Positions 10,756-23,296 of a stretch of DNA of 64,000 bases are shown piece by piece. The position numbers and the translations under genes were made by a program. This DNA is from Populus alba (Eukaryota; Streptophyta; Magnoliopsida; Malpighiales; Salicaceae): contig NC_133293.1 of NCBI RefSeq assembly GCF_005239225.2, positions 15,282,333-15,346,332 on the forward strand, written 5' to 3'. Position 1 is the first letter of the stretch; every line of letters starts with the position of its first letter. The notes under the pieces were generated by a model that saw only the letters and a program-made list of their open reading frames with translations, was not told the DNA's origin and did not search any database.

Positions 10756-13700
10756 TGAGTTTTTGATAGCTTAGTATTATGGAATATAAATGTTTAAATA
10801 TCCAAGTTTAGCGTCGTTCTGTACCCCTGTAGGGGAATTTTGCCGTTTGATATCCTTGCCATTGCTACTGTTTATCCAGCGAGAGACTAGTAGCTTGGGG
10901 GGGGGGTAATGGTAGCACTGTAGTTTAGCCGTTAGTGTAAAATTTTCCCTTTTGAATAATATTCAGTGGCCAGGGGGGTGGTGGTTAGCTCTATCATGGA
11001 TTCTTTTGAAATTTTAAGAAAAACAAGATTAGAGAAAGCCTTGATAGGATGAGATGTTAAATGAAGCCAGTCAAGACAATATAAATTTGAATCTGGAAAA
11101 TCAAGGAGGTAGTAGAAATGTTGACTCTATGTGCGTTGTATTTGTCTAGTGCGCGCACGAGTTACTGATACCAAACTACTTCAAGAAGTGCACCAGTAAA
11201 AGGTCAGCGACAATGCTACGCTGGAACTGTCGACTTATTTACTAAAAGGAAAGATTAATCATCTATGAGGATATGAGGAACAGAAGCTTATACATAATGT
11301 CAGATTTCAAAGAAATCTAAGAACAAAACCATCCACATCATTACAAGTAGGTTAGAGGCTCTAACAAGACAGAACCATCTAATTCAAATCAGTCATGCGC
11401 TCCAATGAGCAATCAGAGCTTCAGAATACTTGGTCTGTTATCATATAACCTAAAGCCAGCCTCGAAGATGTTGATTTAGGGGCTGCAAATGTTCTTTTCT
11501 GTTATCGTTTTATCAGGTATTTCGCTCCCGAGTCAGGAAATACCTCATCAGGCACGAATTTGAGATCTTGCAGCAAGACAAGAACACTTCTACTGACCAC
11601 TTCAGCTTAGTGCACAAACACATATCTCCAGGATCTCATAATCCTCATCCCATAACAAAAAGGACGCCTTCTCTGGGTTCTCTAAAATCATCTTTGAATG
11701 TTAGGAAACCAGAGACTGTCCATGTCTGGCAAAGCCTGGGTTGTTCGCCTTTAACGAGTAGAGGCCAACACCCAAAAATAATATTCAAGTACCACAATTT
11801 TAAGTCTTTAACGAATATTACCTGCAACAGCTTGGCTATCCACGAGCTGGACTTTTCGTGTTTCCACAAAAAAATTTATTCGATTTGGTTTTCATTCAAG
11901 AATTATAGTTTGGAAGAGAAAATTGTTGTTAATTAAATATAATTATATAAAAAAATAAAAAAATAAATGTAATTAAAAAATAATTTTACCATCCATTTCA
12001 TAATTTATCTTGTAAATTAAAAAAAATATTTTTTTTACCATAAATTGATTATTTTATTATATTTATTGAAAATTATATTTTACATAGTGTTTATAGACTT
12101 GATTGTATTTTAATTACACTTCCTAATATTCTAAATGAAAGTTAATTTAGCCGCCTCATGATATTATGAAGAGGCGGGATTAATAAATGAAGGAGCTAGA
12201 ATAGCGCCCCTTTAATTTAAAAATGCTCAACCATTGACCAGGCAGGGGGTCATAGTAGCATAGGGTATAATTGTTAAATCCAGCTTAGCCACCCGCGTTA
12301 ATCTAGATTAAATTTGTAATTAGATTGGTCGTTTATTATTTAATTAAACCTAGTTTATCCATTAAAATTTGATTAATTTGATAAAGTTAAAAGATTAAAG
12401 GTTTTTTAAAAAGTATCAAATTAAGTAAGGTTTAAATCTTGGTCATCTTTTTCAGGCTAAAATTATTTTGTTAGCCCACCAAAACTAATACACGCGACAT
12501 CACTTGGTTTTAGTTTTATATATATATAATTTTAATATTGTATATTATTATAATTGATCAACTAATTCAACCCACTAACCCACCGATTTTAACAAGTATG
12601 CCATTAGAGACTTTGACTCATGGTCAAAATATAGTTTGTTTTGTTTTGTGGGTGCTTAGCTCTGATAGCTGGCTGGCTCACTTTTTTCACGATGGATCTA
12701 CAAAACTTGTTCACTTTAATAATGATAATGCTGGCACACAAGCATTGTTCTTGAAATACACAAGCGAAGAATACAAAGTCATGGCATTTAAGGAGCAGAT
12801 GGGAAATCATTTAATAAAACTAGCAACAGATTGGTTCAATTTCCTTTCTGAAAAATTAAAAGAGGTTTTCAGTACTTGGCATTTCTCTGTATTCAATAAT
12901 CGAAAGGTAATTAAAAGTATCTTTTCCAGTATTAGCTCGCACTCATCATTCTCAACACGACGACTCTACAACTTCGTATCATTTAGACCGAACACAGCCG
13001 GAGAAGCTCTCTGTGTGTGCCTAGTAGTAAGCTGTAGCGGATAGAACTGAAACTCACAGCACCGTATCGTAATGAAAAAATAATGGGAAAGCAAAAGGAT
13101 ACCTATCCTGATTTATATTGCAAATCGATATGTATATATATATATATATAAGTTGACAGTCCTGTATATCTAATAGAATATCATTGGCTTGAAGGATATC
13201 TAATAGCAGCTGTGTAGTTATGAAAGCTATTCTGTACAAATGGGACTGGCCTTTCTTGAATTTTTGGCAGTCCTGAACCTCCGACATCGGAGTTCATGAA
13301 TGTCTACATGCCTCTTTTAGACAGTTAAACATTTGGCACTTAATTGAAGATTTCGGATCAAGTGATTTCTCCTGGCTATAAGGTTATTTCCTTTTTGCAG
13401 ACATATCAGAAGCAATATTTGATTTCCGTATAAAAGTTACTTCTCCTCAGCCTTATATGGTTGAAATAATGCTCACAGTACACTTGCAGCTCTGTCTCTC
13501 TGATCAGGTGTATCAATCTATGCCATGACAGATACATGCGGTCCGTACCACTTGCAGAACAACAGATACTTGACGTGAGGAAAGTTCAAAGAATTTGAGA
13601 GGAACAAAAAATGGAGAAAGCATGATGGCAGCTTTTGATGTAATTCAGTTTCACCACAACATAACAGCAGTGGCTAAGGGATTCCTTCAGCTCGGAAATA

Positions 13701-13867
13701 ACAAAATTCACAGCAGATGGAAAAATAAGATTCACAGAGGATAAAATAACCAAGACCCTTAATTAAGTACTGATTCCAAATATTAAAATGTAGAAAAATA
13801 CCAAAACTTCTTGATTGATATATATATATGGACTGCAAATTAAATACTTCTAAGGTAGCCCAACACC
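10756..13867. other. Intergenic between GA 2-oxidase and Nudix pseudogene
   Basis: The GA 2-oxidase 3' UTR probably occupies the first few hundred bases. A 168-codon open frame at 12538-13044 (+) and a 122-codon frame at 11568-11936 (+) have no recognisable domain and no splice context, so I do not call them genes. A short inverted repeat (CCGCCTC at 12151-12157, GAGGCGG at 12171-12177) lies in an AT-rich stretch. A TA run occurs near 13131-13150. Confidence 0.55.
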
Positions 13868-14484
13868 TCACGTTTGAATAGCACCCCCAGTCCAAAAATG
13901 CTTCTTTACCGTCACCGCCGTGGAAGAATACCCACCAGCACCACAATCATTGTACTCGTCCTCATCGGTACAAAAATCCTCAACAGGCAATCCATCAGCA
14001 TAAGCTTTCACCCAATGCAGAGTGTACCTACTAGGCAATCCTGGATAAGAAGTCGAACCACTCTTATCTCTTACTTTCTCTCGTAAAGACCCTGGAACAA
14101 TCCTTAAAACATCCTCAACATTCACATTATCAGGCAGCATTCATCCAAGCTCTCTTCTTTCACAGCCCTATAAGCAGCAGTCTCACTGCTCTCCCCTGCC
14201 TTCATCTTTTCCCCTGGCTCCCTCCCTTGTGGTCGAAAGGAACCATCAGAGAGTTCCTGCTGGGCTTCCAGTAGTATTTTCTTGGTGCCGCAAGAGGAAA
14301 TGATGCGGACAACCATGCAATGGACGACACGGCAAGAGGGTACGGAGTTTTCAAGGACTGTCTCGCCCTCAGAGATATCAAGCCAGAGGTTTTGGATATT
14401 TTTAGTGCCTGGTTTTACTCCCCATGATTGGAAATCAGTGGTTGAGATACGTGGCTTTAGTGAATCTGATAGAGCTTCTAAAGG
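13868..14484 (-). pseudogene. Nudix-hydrolase-like gene fragment, frameshifted
   Basis: Two minus-strand frames join into one protein. Frame 1 (14484-14122) includes SWGVKPGTKNIQNLWLD, VVHCMVVRIISSCGTKK and ELSDGSFRP, then a degenerate Nudix box: GEKMKAGE, SSETAAY, RAVKEE (the usual pattern is G-x5-E-x7-RE-x2-EE-x-G). Frame 2 (14140-13868) continues with LPDNVNVEDVLRIVPGSL and SYPGLPSRYTLHWV, and ends near VKKHFW, as in a plant Nudix-like family of unknown substrate. Between them an extra AG in GAGAGC (about 14150-14154) shifts the frame, and a TGA would interrupt the restored frame. Upstream of 14484 the frame is closed by TGA, and no N-terminal exon was found. I infer a decayed copy. A second possibility is an unannotated splice within the break, but no good splice sites are visible there. 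Confidence 0.6.
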
Positions 14485-17400
14485 TCAAACTGTTGCTTGT
14501 TTCTGTAGACAACGACATTGTTTTCTGGAAAACAACAAATGAGCTAGGAGGAGATTGCCATTAAGCAATGATGCCTTAGCAATGTGATATAATATTATAT
14601 GCAGGGAGAGAACGGGGAAAATTTTAACCCTAGAAAAATTTTCTTTTAAGCTGCCCTGATTGATTAAAAAAAAAATAGTTTGACTCTGCTAGGATGATTT
14701 ATCCAAGATGATTCAATATGGATGTTGAAAAAAGAAAAAAAAACCGTTTGGATTTATTCGAGGTTGTAGTGGAATTAAACTCGTATCAAATAAATTGGAA
14801 CCCTATCCAACCGGTGATGTTGGCCTGGAAACTAAATCAAACTTTCAAGGCCAGCTAAGATACGTCAAACCTGACCGACAATACATTATTAAGCCCAACC
14901 AAATACTATGATTCATGAAACGAAGTCGGAAAGGAAGAGTTTGGCCCGTAGCGTATATAGAGAAAATTATGGACTCATGAAATAGAACTTATTTAAGCTT
15001 TTAATTAAGCCCATATACACATCGCGGGGAGAGAAAATTATAAGCCCAGCTATAAATAAACCTATAGTTTACTTTTGAGATGTATAGGTTTAATAAATGC
15101 AACTAGTAGTTTAGGATAAACTAACCTGTATATTTAACGAAGATAATTGTTCCAAGCTTATCGAGTCAGAAAACTCCATGTTGAATTCAACGTTTTTCGA
15201 TGATGTCGGCAATGACTCATTTTTCTTCAGTACTCAATGCATAACTCCAGCTGAATAATTAAATTTTTTTTATCATTCAAACGCAGCGGACTGATCTGTG
15301 ATTTTGTTTCTAGTCATAATGCTAAACATGAATTAAAGTCAAAGTGATAGGCTGCTAATGTCACTAACTATCATTTGTCTGGTTATAACAACCACGTTAG
15401 TTAATTCTAACTAATATGAAATCTCCGACTTTTCTTTTGTGGAACAGCTAAGGAATTCGACTCAATTGTCAAATTTTAGTTTTGTGGGTTCATATATATA
15501 GTAGGGTGTTGACCTTTATTTCTTGCAATTGGATCTCTTTTTCAGACCACTAAAAATGGAAGCGTAGGGAATTTGATCAATCGTCTCCTTTTATTATTAA
15601 AATCATGGGATTAATTTGTATATGGTTGTTAAAGAACTAATTCAATTCAAAAATTCAATGTCTTATGTGAGATTTTAAGATATAATTTGTATTATTTTTT
15701 ATCACATCTTTTTAAATTAAAAGCTTTTTTAACTTAAACTTGTATAATCTCAAACTACATTATATTTAATTTTTATTAAATAAATGAAGATGATAAAATT
15801 AAAAATTTGTAATTGCTTGTTTATTAAAGGTTTATTATTATGTTAAAATATTAATTCAATCTAAAAATTTAAGTGAGATCTTAAAATATATATAATTTAT
15901 ATTATTTTTTAATATATATTAATTAATTGATATTATTATTATTCGAGAATGAAGATGCTGGCATCTAGATCTTAAGACTACGTCAAGGCAACAGCGAATA
16001 TTTTGGCAAGTTACTTAAAGCTTTTAATTGAGACAAGCTCTTTTGAACGATTTGTGACATAGGAGAAATATATACGTGATCGATCGACCTCAGTAAACTT
16101 TTCTTAGAATGAGATTTCTGTGATTGTTTATGGTATATATATTTTTTTTAAATCCAACAGAATTTCTCTGCCAGCTTAATTTTGATACTGAGATGATGAG
16201 TCTTGATAGCCTGTATGTTATAGCTTTCGTCAAGCATCATCTTAATTTCTCGTGTCAATCCCCTTCCATGCCAAACCCCATGAAGTATATATAGACTATA
16301 GATAGAGAGTTGTAATGATACACTCACTTTCAGACATTGCTACATATATGTATACTTACAACCTAACCAAGGAGCTGGCATTATTTTCTCCAAACTTTTT
16401 CTCCTTTTCTAACCTCTTAGATATTAGGAACCGAGAACAGAGGGATGGGTGAGGGATGGAGGAAGTTTCAGATTGTGGCTGACATATCGCTTTTTCAAGT
16501 ACAATTACCGTATCAATGATGTAAGCAAGCAAGAAAACTGCTCGTTTCCTACTTCATATGATATTGTTCTTGACATTATTCAAAAGAACTTGGGGTCAAG
16601 AACATGTAAAAAGGTCAAACTCATTTTGGTGTCCTTAATAAAACGGAATGGATCAGCCACACATTTGCTGAGAAATATTGTATATTTTATATTTTCACAT
16701 ACTAGCTAGTGTTTTTTTCCTATTTCTAAAAACCAACGTAGCTTTTATTTTTCCATCTTCATTTTTTTTTCTATTCAGCATCTTTTTTATTTGGTAATTA
16801 GTTATCGATTTCTTCAATCTCTATTGCCATATTTTTTTCTCTCTTCAGTTTTTTGCACAACCAATTGCCTTTTTGCATGACACTGTCCCTAATCCTTTTC
16901 CCTGCAAATTTATTTTCTTTTTTGTCTTCTCACTTGTTGAATATGATTTGATTGGATTTCAATGTTTTCTCAAATTTGTATTTTCTTTTGATTTTACTAT
17001 ATAAACGAAGGTGTTTGGAATAAGATTCCCTCGATCACTATATATTGTCCATTACGGCCACCAAATTACTATAAAAATACTATTAAACAATCCTTTCAAC
17101 TTCACAAATAGCATTTTAGCATAAAAAATCATTTTAAAATTCAAATCAAATACAAATTTTGGAAAACATTGAAATCCAATCAAATCATATTCAACAAGTG
17201 AGTCAATCAAAGTAGTTAATAGTGAAATCCAATCAAATCAAAGCATTTTAACACAATTTTTCATTCGGTGGTGGTCTCATCATCAACAGTGGCTAGATTT
17301 TAATAAAAAAGGGTTCAAATGCAAACACTCCATGGTTCAATTATTAAAATCTAGAAGAAGAAAAAAATATATAAGGAGAGTCAATCAAAGTAGTTAATAT

Positions 17401-17531
17401 AGTTCAAGGAGGTTCTGTACATTTTAGCCAACTTTAAGCAAGAGTTTTTTCTTCAACTTGAGTTTCTCAATTTTAATTCTACCTGTCTCAGTTTCTCAGG
17501 ATTCAAAAAACACATTAAAATTGGTGGATGT
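14485..17531. other. Intergenic DNA before the assembly gap
   Basis: No gene is supported. Small open frames (for example 16449-16709 +) show no family features. The stretch contains the TRIM-like relic listed separately, AT-rich DNA and repeated short words (AATCCAATCAAATCA near 17170-17240) just before the gap. Confidence 0.55.
15627..15915 (-). mobile_element. TRIM-like relic, copy 1
   Basis: On the minus strand the order is: terminal repeat with AATAATATAAATTATA (about 15915-15850), a degenerate PBS-like site (AACATAATAATAAACC), a short internal stretch of about 140 bp, then a second terminal-repeat copy ending CTTTAACA at 15627. The two copies lie about 210 bp apart as direct repeats. 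This matches a widespread plant miniature LTR element (TRIM-like) whose intact form has TGGTATCAGAGC after the first repeat. No coding sequence. Boundaries are approximate and the copy is old. Confidence 0.5.
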
Positions 17532-18031
17532 NNNNNNNNNNNNNNNNNNNNNNNNNNNNNNNNNNNNNNNNNNNNNNNNNNNNNNNNNNNNNNNNNNNNN
17601 NNNNNNNNNNNNNNNNNNNNNNNNNNNNNNNNNNNNNNNNNNNNNNNNNNNNNNNNNNNNNNNNNNNNNNNNNNNNNNNNNNNNNNNNNNNNNNNNNNNN
17701 NNNNNNNNNNNNNNNNNNNNNNNNNNNNNNNNNNNNNNNNNNNNNNNNNNNNNNNNNNNNNNNNNNNNNNNNNNNNNNNNNNNNNNNNNNNNNNNNNNNN
17801 NNNNNNNNNNNNNNNNNNNNNNNNNNNNNNNNNNNNNNNNNNNNNNNNNNNNNNNNNNNNNNNNNNNNNNNNNNNNNNNNNNNNNNNNNNNNNNNNNNNN
17901 NNNNNNNNNNNNNNNNNNNNNNNNNNNNNNNNNNNNNNNNNNNNNNNNNNNNNNNNNNNNNNNNNNNNNNNNNNNNNNNNNNNNNNNNNNNNNNNNNNNN
18001 NNNNNNNNNNNNNNNNNNNNNNNNNNNNNNN
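17532..18031. other. Assembly gap (500 N)
   Basis: Exactly 500 consecutive N. A round number usually denotes a scaffold gap of estimated or unknown size, so distances across it are unreliable. Open frames that span it are artefacts. Confidence 0.99.
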
Positions 18032-20426
18032 GCCCTCTGCCATTAAAAAAAAAAAAACCCTTTGTTAGAGTCATATGCTATATTCCCAGAAACACAATGC
18101 AGAAATAGCTGCCAATGAGAAAATAGAAAGAATTTTCATGGACAAATTTCAAGAGTTATGAAGTAATATCCTATTTTGCAAGAGGAAGTACCATTTTCGA
18201 TGTTCAAATTTCAAATATCAAATGTTGGAGGAAGTACCAAATTTCAAAAGATGTTAGAGCAAAAGGCATCAAAGAAAATTATGAAAACCAAGCTTAAGAA
18301 ATGATAAAATTCTCCAGCAACTATCTTCATTTTGGAAATTGAAATCTGTTTTCGCATGAAATTTCAGTGATTAGAACTATTCTACAGTGTACAGAAGCTG
18401 TGTAATTTCAGGGACTATTAGTTGAAATTTACAGCATATTAGCACCAGGTTCTTGAAAACTTCAGATTAATAGTCTAGTTATAGCATTTTTTTCATCTTG
18501 TTCATTGAGGTAGGTTGAAGACTTATACAGCAGGGGCTAACAAATTATTTTTCAGATCAGTTGCCTCAGATCAGTACCTCTGGCTAGTGCTTCGAACAAT
18601 TTCGAGATTAAGAGTCGTAACCTGTAATAAAAAAAAATTACCAAGAAAAATGATAAATATGGGAGCAAGCAAAGAGTCTGTGCAAGAGTAATGACACAAG
18701 TTTAGAAAAAATCATGTTGCAAAAATTACATAAAACTTGATGGGTATGAAAGAATATCCTGCAGTCCAACAAATAATGGAAGGAACAAACAAGTTTGAAA
18801 AGCATTATCGAGCATTTTCTGTTTGGTATTTTCTCTTCAATGCCATACTTGTTTCCCATTCTATTCAACCTTACATGCTACTGTGCATCCAGCCACCCAG
18901 CACTATAAGTGTATATTAAAGGTCTGATTACTCCCTGATTACATAAGATCAAGTGGAAAGCAAAATATTAATCTTACGGAAATTGCGTGTGGCAACAAAA
19001 CCAGCCTTGACAAGTCGTTTGTTCAATCCTCCTTTATGAACCCCTGATTTGCTTGCCTGAAAGTGCCCAAAGGAACCTGAAGGCAAAAACAATAGATCAG
19101 CATTGCAAATCTTTACCAAAAGACTGTGGACATCACTTTGAAGACCAACTCCTACATATCTGGAAGGGGTCAATCACTCAGCTCTCCTTTCTAAATCCAA
19201 TATAAATCCAAGGTCAATGCGCTCCACAATTTTTTGTTGTTAATTCATGCAAATGCATAGCCGAACAAACAATCTTCACTCATGCTCAATGTCCTAAATG
19301 CAGATTCAAGAAATAGCTATGAAAATAACCTGCTCCATGAACAACAACAAAACTGCCTTAGAATCCAAGTTTTGGTCCTCAAAATTCGTCAGCATCACAA
19401 GAAATTCCTGATTTTTCCAGGTCTCTTGCTCCAATCCATCCCAAGAACCTTTCGTGAGCTAGACCCAGTAATCATGGCTTCCCTCAGCTGTGAGAAACAA
19501 ATCTCAACCATTTTCTTCGTTTATTTTTCTCTAAATCATTTCTTGCAAGTAATTGCCGCGCCTCCTGAGACAAAAAAACTGTACCATAATCAACAAACTG
19601 TAGAGAATCACACATGAAATCGAATCTTTTTCTTCATTCCTTCATTTTCTTGTCACGGATATATATTAAGAATACCGGTGTTGGCTTTTATGGGATATTA
19701 GATGCAATTTACAGACTTAATCACTTGCATACTGAAAAGAAAAATCACAGCCCAGTTTCAAATCGAGATCAAATATATCCTCAAGAAAGCAAGCAACAAT
19801 AAAAACTGAAAAAGTAGTGACTTTACACCAATAAAGATCAATCAAACCAAAACAATGTGAATAGAAACAATTTGTCAGGCATAAAGCAGAAATATTTGAA
19901 AGGGTACAAGAAAGAGAGACAAACAGACCAAGTTTAACAATGCAACGGGTTGGTTTGGTTACACTGAGGGTTGTTGTGTCCTCCATCTGTTGGCTTCTCT
20001 TCTGATGTTTTTCTGCTTCTGTTGTTTGCAAATCTCTGTTGGGGTTTGAGGCATTGCCTGTCAACACAATATTCAACTACAGTGTACTGTGACTCGAATG
20101 TTCGACTCTGGTTTGACTTGGAATCGGCTGAGTGTGACTCGTTAGCTTTTGTGTTTGGCTTTGTGTGGATTAAAGTTTGTTCTCCAACCAGAACAAATAA
20201 TCATTTTGTTTATCACCCTGTTATTACCAAATTTATCCTTTTCTTTTTCTTTTTTTTCTGTCCACTTCAATCAGAGTTTATGATTTTACAACTTGATTAT
20301 ATTGTTCTAGAAAGAAATGCAACTGAATTTAACCTTATATTGTAATTATTTTTCTTCCCTTCTTGGGATGCAAAATAAATGTGTGTATAATCTCCTTGAT
20401 TTATCAACCTATTAAAACAAAGAGTT

Positions 20427-20470
<44 letters not shown>

Positions 20471-20964
20471 GCAAGAGGTTTTTATTCTGGAATTTCAATT
20501 TTCATGACATTAACTCGTGCCTCTTGTTGATATGGAAAAACTCACGCATGGTGCGAATTCATTCTGTGCCTCTTAGCATTGTTTTTTTTTTTTTTTTTTT
20601 TATCATGTCTTAGCATGATTTTAATTTTTCTTTCCGGATTTTTTAACTATATGATAAAAGCATGCCTTCTTCATATAATTCCCATTTAATATACATGATA
20701 CGCCACATATCAATTGAACTTCTGTATTAATGTATTGGATTGTGGGTTGGAGCTCCTGCAGGTTTTATAATTTTATTTTTTAATGTAAGATAAATATTTA
20801 GACATGGTTAGTATTTTTTTATAGAAAAAAAATTATGTGTAAGTTAATTCGATATAATTTGGTTGACTTTATAAGCTTAAAGATAATCTGAATGGCTGGT
20901 AAAAATGTAGTTTGCTAAACAAAATCAAGACAATATTTTTAAAAAAGATATTAAAATAGCAAAC
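18032..20964. other. Intergenic, no supported gene
   Basis: From about 18.1 to 20.3 kb the base composition is less AT-extreme than the surrounding DNA. Several frames of 60-124 codons exist on both strands (for example 19717-20076 - and 19971-20345 +). None shows a domain, and they overlap each other in conflicting frames. A non-coding transcript is possible but unsupported. A (TG)17-18 microsatellite lies at 20435-20469 and a T-tract near 20582-20601. Confidence 0.5.
20435..20469. repeat. (TG)n microsatellite
   Basis: An uninterrupted TG dinucleotide run of about 35 bp is preceded by TATATA. It is a candidate length-polymorphic marker. Confidence 0.95.
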
Positions 20965-21650
20965 ATATTGGATCGACCTGAGTCAACTTTTCAAACTCCA
21001 ACCTAGATCATGAGGTTATGATAACCCCATGTAAAGCAAGTTAAAACGAGTTGTGAAGCTCAGCTCACAATCAATTCAATATTGAATAATAAAAAATAAA
21101 AACAAAAATCAATTTTGAAAAAAGATACAAAAAAAACAATATGAGTCATCTCAAGTTAAATTATCTAACATATGACTCAGGTCACGAGACTATAATGATC
21201 TCATGGAAAGTAAAATGAAAAAAACAACCTAAATCGACTTGGGTTGACATGTTAATTATGTGACATGGGTCATGACTAAGATAACTTTATATAAAGCAAG
21301 TTAACTAAATTATGAAGTTCAATTATCAATAAACTCGTTGTTGAGTGGTGAAATTTAAAAAATAAATCTTAAAAAAAACACAATAAAACAACATTAGTCG
21401 ATCTGGCCTGCAAAATCCACGACCCGAATCATGAGATTAAGTTAACCTCATACAAAATAAACCGAAATAAATAATAAAGTCTGATTTTTAATTAACTAAA
21501 TGTTGAAAAGTGAAATTAAAAACACAATGTTAATTAAAAAAAATCAAGTCAACTGAATCAACTTATTAAACCCATTTCATGGGTCACGGAGTGGGTTAGC
21601 CACATGAAAAATAAATTATAACAAATTATAAAATCTAGTTTTTAATAAAT
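20965..21650. repeat. Degenerate tandem array with a ~155-175 bp unit
   Basis: A conserved core of the type GGTCATGAG-n-TA-n-ATAACC(T)CATG recurs at about 21006, 21180, 21267, 21426 and 21581. Each core is preceded by a GAGTCAAC/GTTGACAT-like motif and followed by an A-rich spacer with TTAATAAA- and TGTTGAA-type words. Core spacings are about 174, 87, 159 and 155 bp, so one unit looks shortened. Similar relics occur at about 4416-4960 and 50490-50720. This is probably an old satellite or retroelement-internal repeat. Confidence 0.55.
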
Positions 21651-22160
21651 TAAAATACTAAAAAAGAATTCAGGGGGGAATACATGTTTTTTTTTTAAAT
21701 AATATTGAAATGGATTTTGGTCTGTCAGGCGGTGATACAAGTGAAAGCTCCTATGCACCAGTATTTTATTTTTTTATATATGTAAAAAAAATATTTAATT
21801 AAAGAAACTTTAAAATTCACAAACTCAAATAACAATAAAAACAAGAACATCAAATTGGGAAAAAAACTGAATGAAAAGCACAAGCTGATAGTATCTTCAG
21901 CCGAAAAGAAAATAAACCCAGCAGCCCATATACGAGACCAAGCCCAATTAGGGAGTAGAGGTCTACCCAAGCATATATCCATATCCATGGAGACGATTAT
22001 AGAGGAAGATTTTTACTGGCAGTGCTTTGCTGCTATTTGTGAAGGCAAAGATGGGACGACAACCTCCAACCCATCCAGTCGTAGATATTTTTATACGAGT
22101 GACTTTTCATATTCTTGGTTTCGTTATTTCTGTCGTTAAATGTATATTTTACCTCAATGA

Positions 22161-22201
<41 letters not shown>

Positions 22202-22204
<3 letters not shown>

Positions 22205-22567
22205 CCTTTCAATAATATCCCATTGAAAATTATTTATAAATCTCCATACCCTTGTGCATTCAAATGACCGCGCTAATAGTGAAAGCTCGAGATTTTTTAT
22301 ATATATATTTTTTAATATTTATTGAAAAAATATTATGTTTTTATAGATATAGAAACAACCGTAATTCCCAGTCTATGTAACAAATATAATAAGACAAAAA
22401 TAATAATCACGAGCAGTGTTTATATATATATATATTGAAAGGCTTATATTAAAAAAAAAAATATATAAAAAAAAATCTCAAAGCTTCACTATTAACACAG
22501 TCATTTGAATGCATGAGTGTATGGAGATTTATAAATAATTTTCAATGGGATATTATTGAAAGGCTTA
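22202..22567. mobile_element. Foldback (long inverted repeat) element in (TA)n DNA
   Basis: The left arm (22202-22308) begins AAGCCTTTCAATAATATCCC, and the right arm (22461-22567) is its reverse complement with few mismatches over about 105 bp, for example CCATACCCTTGTGCATTC against CCATACACTCATGCATTC. The loop (22309-22460) is non-coding and holds a third copy of the terminal word (TTGAAAGGCTTATA at 22435-22448). Both outer ends and the inner copy adjoin (TA)n runs (22167-22203, 22568-22591, 22421-22434). It may be a MITE with a preference for TA microsatellites, as known for rice Micron elements. An RNA would fold into a long hairpin. Confidence 0.75.
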
Positions 22568-23132
22568 TGATATATATATATATATATATATAAAGGGGAT
22601 TTTTATAGCCTTAGAAAGCAAACTATTATTTTTCCTAGAAAATTTTTATTTTCTTGCTTCTTTATAATCATTTTTCTTTGTAATTAATATTTTCTGTATT
22701 GATTTATTATACAAATTTATGTAAGCTTTTATTTTTATTTATATTATTTATATTCTTGCAAAATTTATATTTTTGTAAATTTAAGTATACTCTGTATTTA
22801 ATAAAGAATCCTGATATTACTGGTCTTATCTTATTTATTTATATTAAAAATTTAATTTTTTTTTTCAAACTCAGTGTACCAGCTGAAAGCCTATAATCTG
22901 ATATATATATATATATATATATATACAGACACACACTAGAAAAGGGGGATAGCATGAAAATTAAGTTGGTCTAAAAAAAAGGAATCAACGCTCGCGAAGT
23001 GAAGCGTGCCAAGTACAGTCAGTTTATATTGATTCGATCAGAAAGAAAGCAAGACTACTTGAGAACTGTCTTGTTTTGTTTTTTTGTTGAGTAAACCCTA
23101 AGCTAAAAAAAAAAAAAAAAACAAGATCCACC
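22568..23132. other. Intergenic AT-rich DNA
   Basis: No gene. It contains (TA)n runs at about 22568-22591 and 22901-22924 and a GAAAGCCTATAAT word at 22884-22896 that resembles the foldback terminus. Confidence 0.5.
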
Positions 23133-23288
23133 CAGGGGCGGAGCTAAAAGATAAAATTAAGGAAAGCAAGATTTTAATTGTATTATTATTTTTAGTTAAA
23201 ATCATATAAATTATCAAGGAAAGGTTGAAAAAACAATTTTCTTGTAGGGGCCTCAGCCCATGCTTGCCATCTCCTGTCTCCGCCCCTG
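23133..23288. mobile_element. hAT-type MITE, 156 bp
   Basis: The ends CAGGGGCGGAG... and ...CTCCGCCCCTG are terminal inverted repeats of about 11 bp with the CAGGGGCGGA start typical of hAT-like plant MITEs. The 8-bp flanks GATCCACC (23125-23132) and AATCCACC (23289-23296) match at 7 of 8 positions, as expected for a hAT target duplication with one later change. No coding capacity. Confidence 0.85.
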
Positions 23289-23296
23289 AATCCACC

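Noticed and set aside
12538..13044. 168-codon plus-strand open frame
   Set aside because: No domain, signal or family resemblance; it begins in AT-rich repeat-like DNA and has a competing antisense frame at 12604-12810.
17453..18108. Four long open frames on both strands across the N block
   Set aside because: They consist of the 500-N assembly gap translated as X; there is no real coding sequence.
19717..20345. 119- and 124-codon overlapping frames
   Set aside because: Opposite strands over the same DNA, hydrophobic low-information sequence, no splice context or domain.
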